From positions 1-32,025 of the forward strand of contig JAGBMA010000114.1 of NCBI GenBank assembly GCA_017635095.1: 32,025 bases of DNA, written 5' to 3'. Shown here piece after piece: positions 31,976 through 32,025 of this stretch. Each line of letters starts with the position of its first letter. Within the stretch, counting starts at the first letter, position 1. The notes under the pieces are model-generated. The model did not search any database. It was given only the letters and a program-made list of their open reading frames with translations, and was not told the DNA's origin. The translations under genes were made by a program, and so were the position numbers. The DNA is from Ruminiclostridium sp. Its GTDB lineage: Bacteria > Bacillota > Clostridia > Oscillospirales > Ruminococcaceae.

Positions 31976-31991
31976 CCGGGCGCCAGCCCGG
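31976..31991. repeat. Perfect small palindrome near window end
   Basis: CCGGGC (31976-31981) with GCCCGG (31986-31991) around GCCA. The remaining sequence 31949-32025 contains no gene; the window ends in intergenic DNA. Confidence 0.6.
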
Positions 31992-32025
31992 CTTCGTCGG
32001 CTTTCCTTGTATCCGATGCCAGAGC

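Overview
The window looks like chromosome from a Gram-positive gut-type Clostridium relative, most likely a Ruminococcus/Oscillospiraceae member. This is inferred from Rex-type redox regulation, acetate kinase, BspA-like and Pro/Gly-rich surface proteins, a putative NPxTG sortase signal, strong GGAGG ribosome sites, sigma-A promoters with 17-bp spacers, some TTG and GTG starts, and GC-rich intergenic palindromes. No rRNA, tRNA, CRISPR, transposase or phage gene was found. Almost all of the DNA is ordinary chromosomal coding sequence.

Layout. 18-5025 (minus): a probable two-gene cell-wall operon, a lipoprotein with a family-10-like glycosidase (GHL10/DUF187) domain followed by a large secreted protein that joins a similar domain to an N-acetylmuramoyl-L-alanine amidase and ends in an acidic tail. 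5193-9768 (plus): aconitase, NADP-type isocitrate dehydrogenase, the redox repressor Rex and a small lipoprotein, apparently one operon. 9780-13100 (minus): acetate kinase with its own promoter and terminator, and a serine O-acetyltransferase/TtcA-like pair. 13271-15667 (plus): a leucine-rich-repeat surface protein. 15911-17581 (plus): RidA and biotin synthase with overlapping reading frames. 17618-19161 (minus): flavodoxin and a SpoU/TrmH RNA methyltransferase, ending in a palindromic repeat cluster. 19224-21166 (plus): a secreted beta-helix-like protein. 21298-21942 (plus): a small acidic protein of unknown function behind a structured leader, followed by a second hairpin cluster. 22176-23623 (minus): a MATE transporter.

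23726-30704 is a divergent transport locus. Minus strand: a metal-chelate-type ABC importer (binding lipoprotein, permease, ATPase). Plus strand: two CydD/CydC-like half-transporters and a YbaN/DUF454 membrane protein. The two arms start from facing promoters and probably act together in iron, siderophore or heme handling. 30711-31814 (minus) is a membrane diguanylate cyclase.

The most interesting signal is a pair of similar structured elements on either side of the diguanylate cyclase gene (30623-30687 and 31888-31948). They share the same stem order, the same two internal-loop strings and similar 5-nt loops, while the paired bases differ in compensating ways. That pattern suggests a conserved RNA fold or a folding repeat family. 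The first copy sits inside a long stem that looks like a bidirectional terminator.
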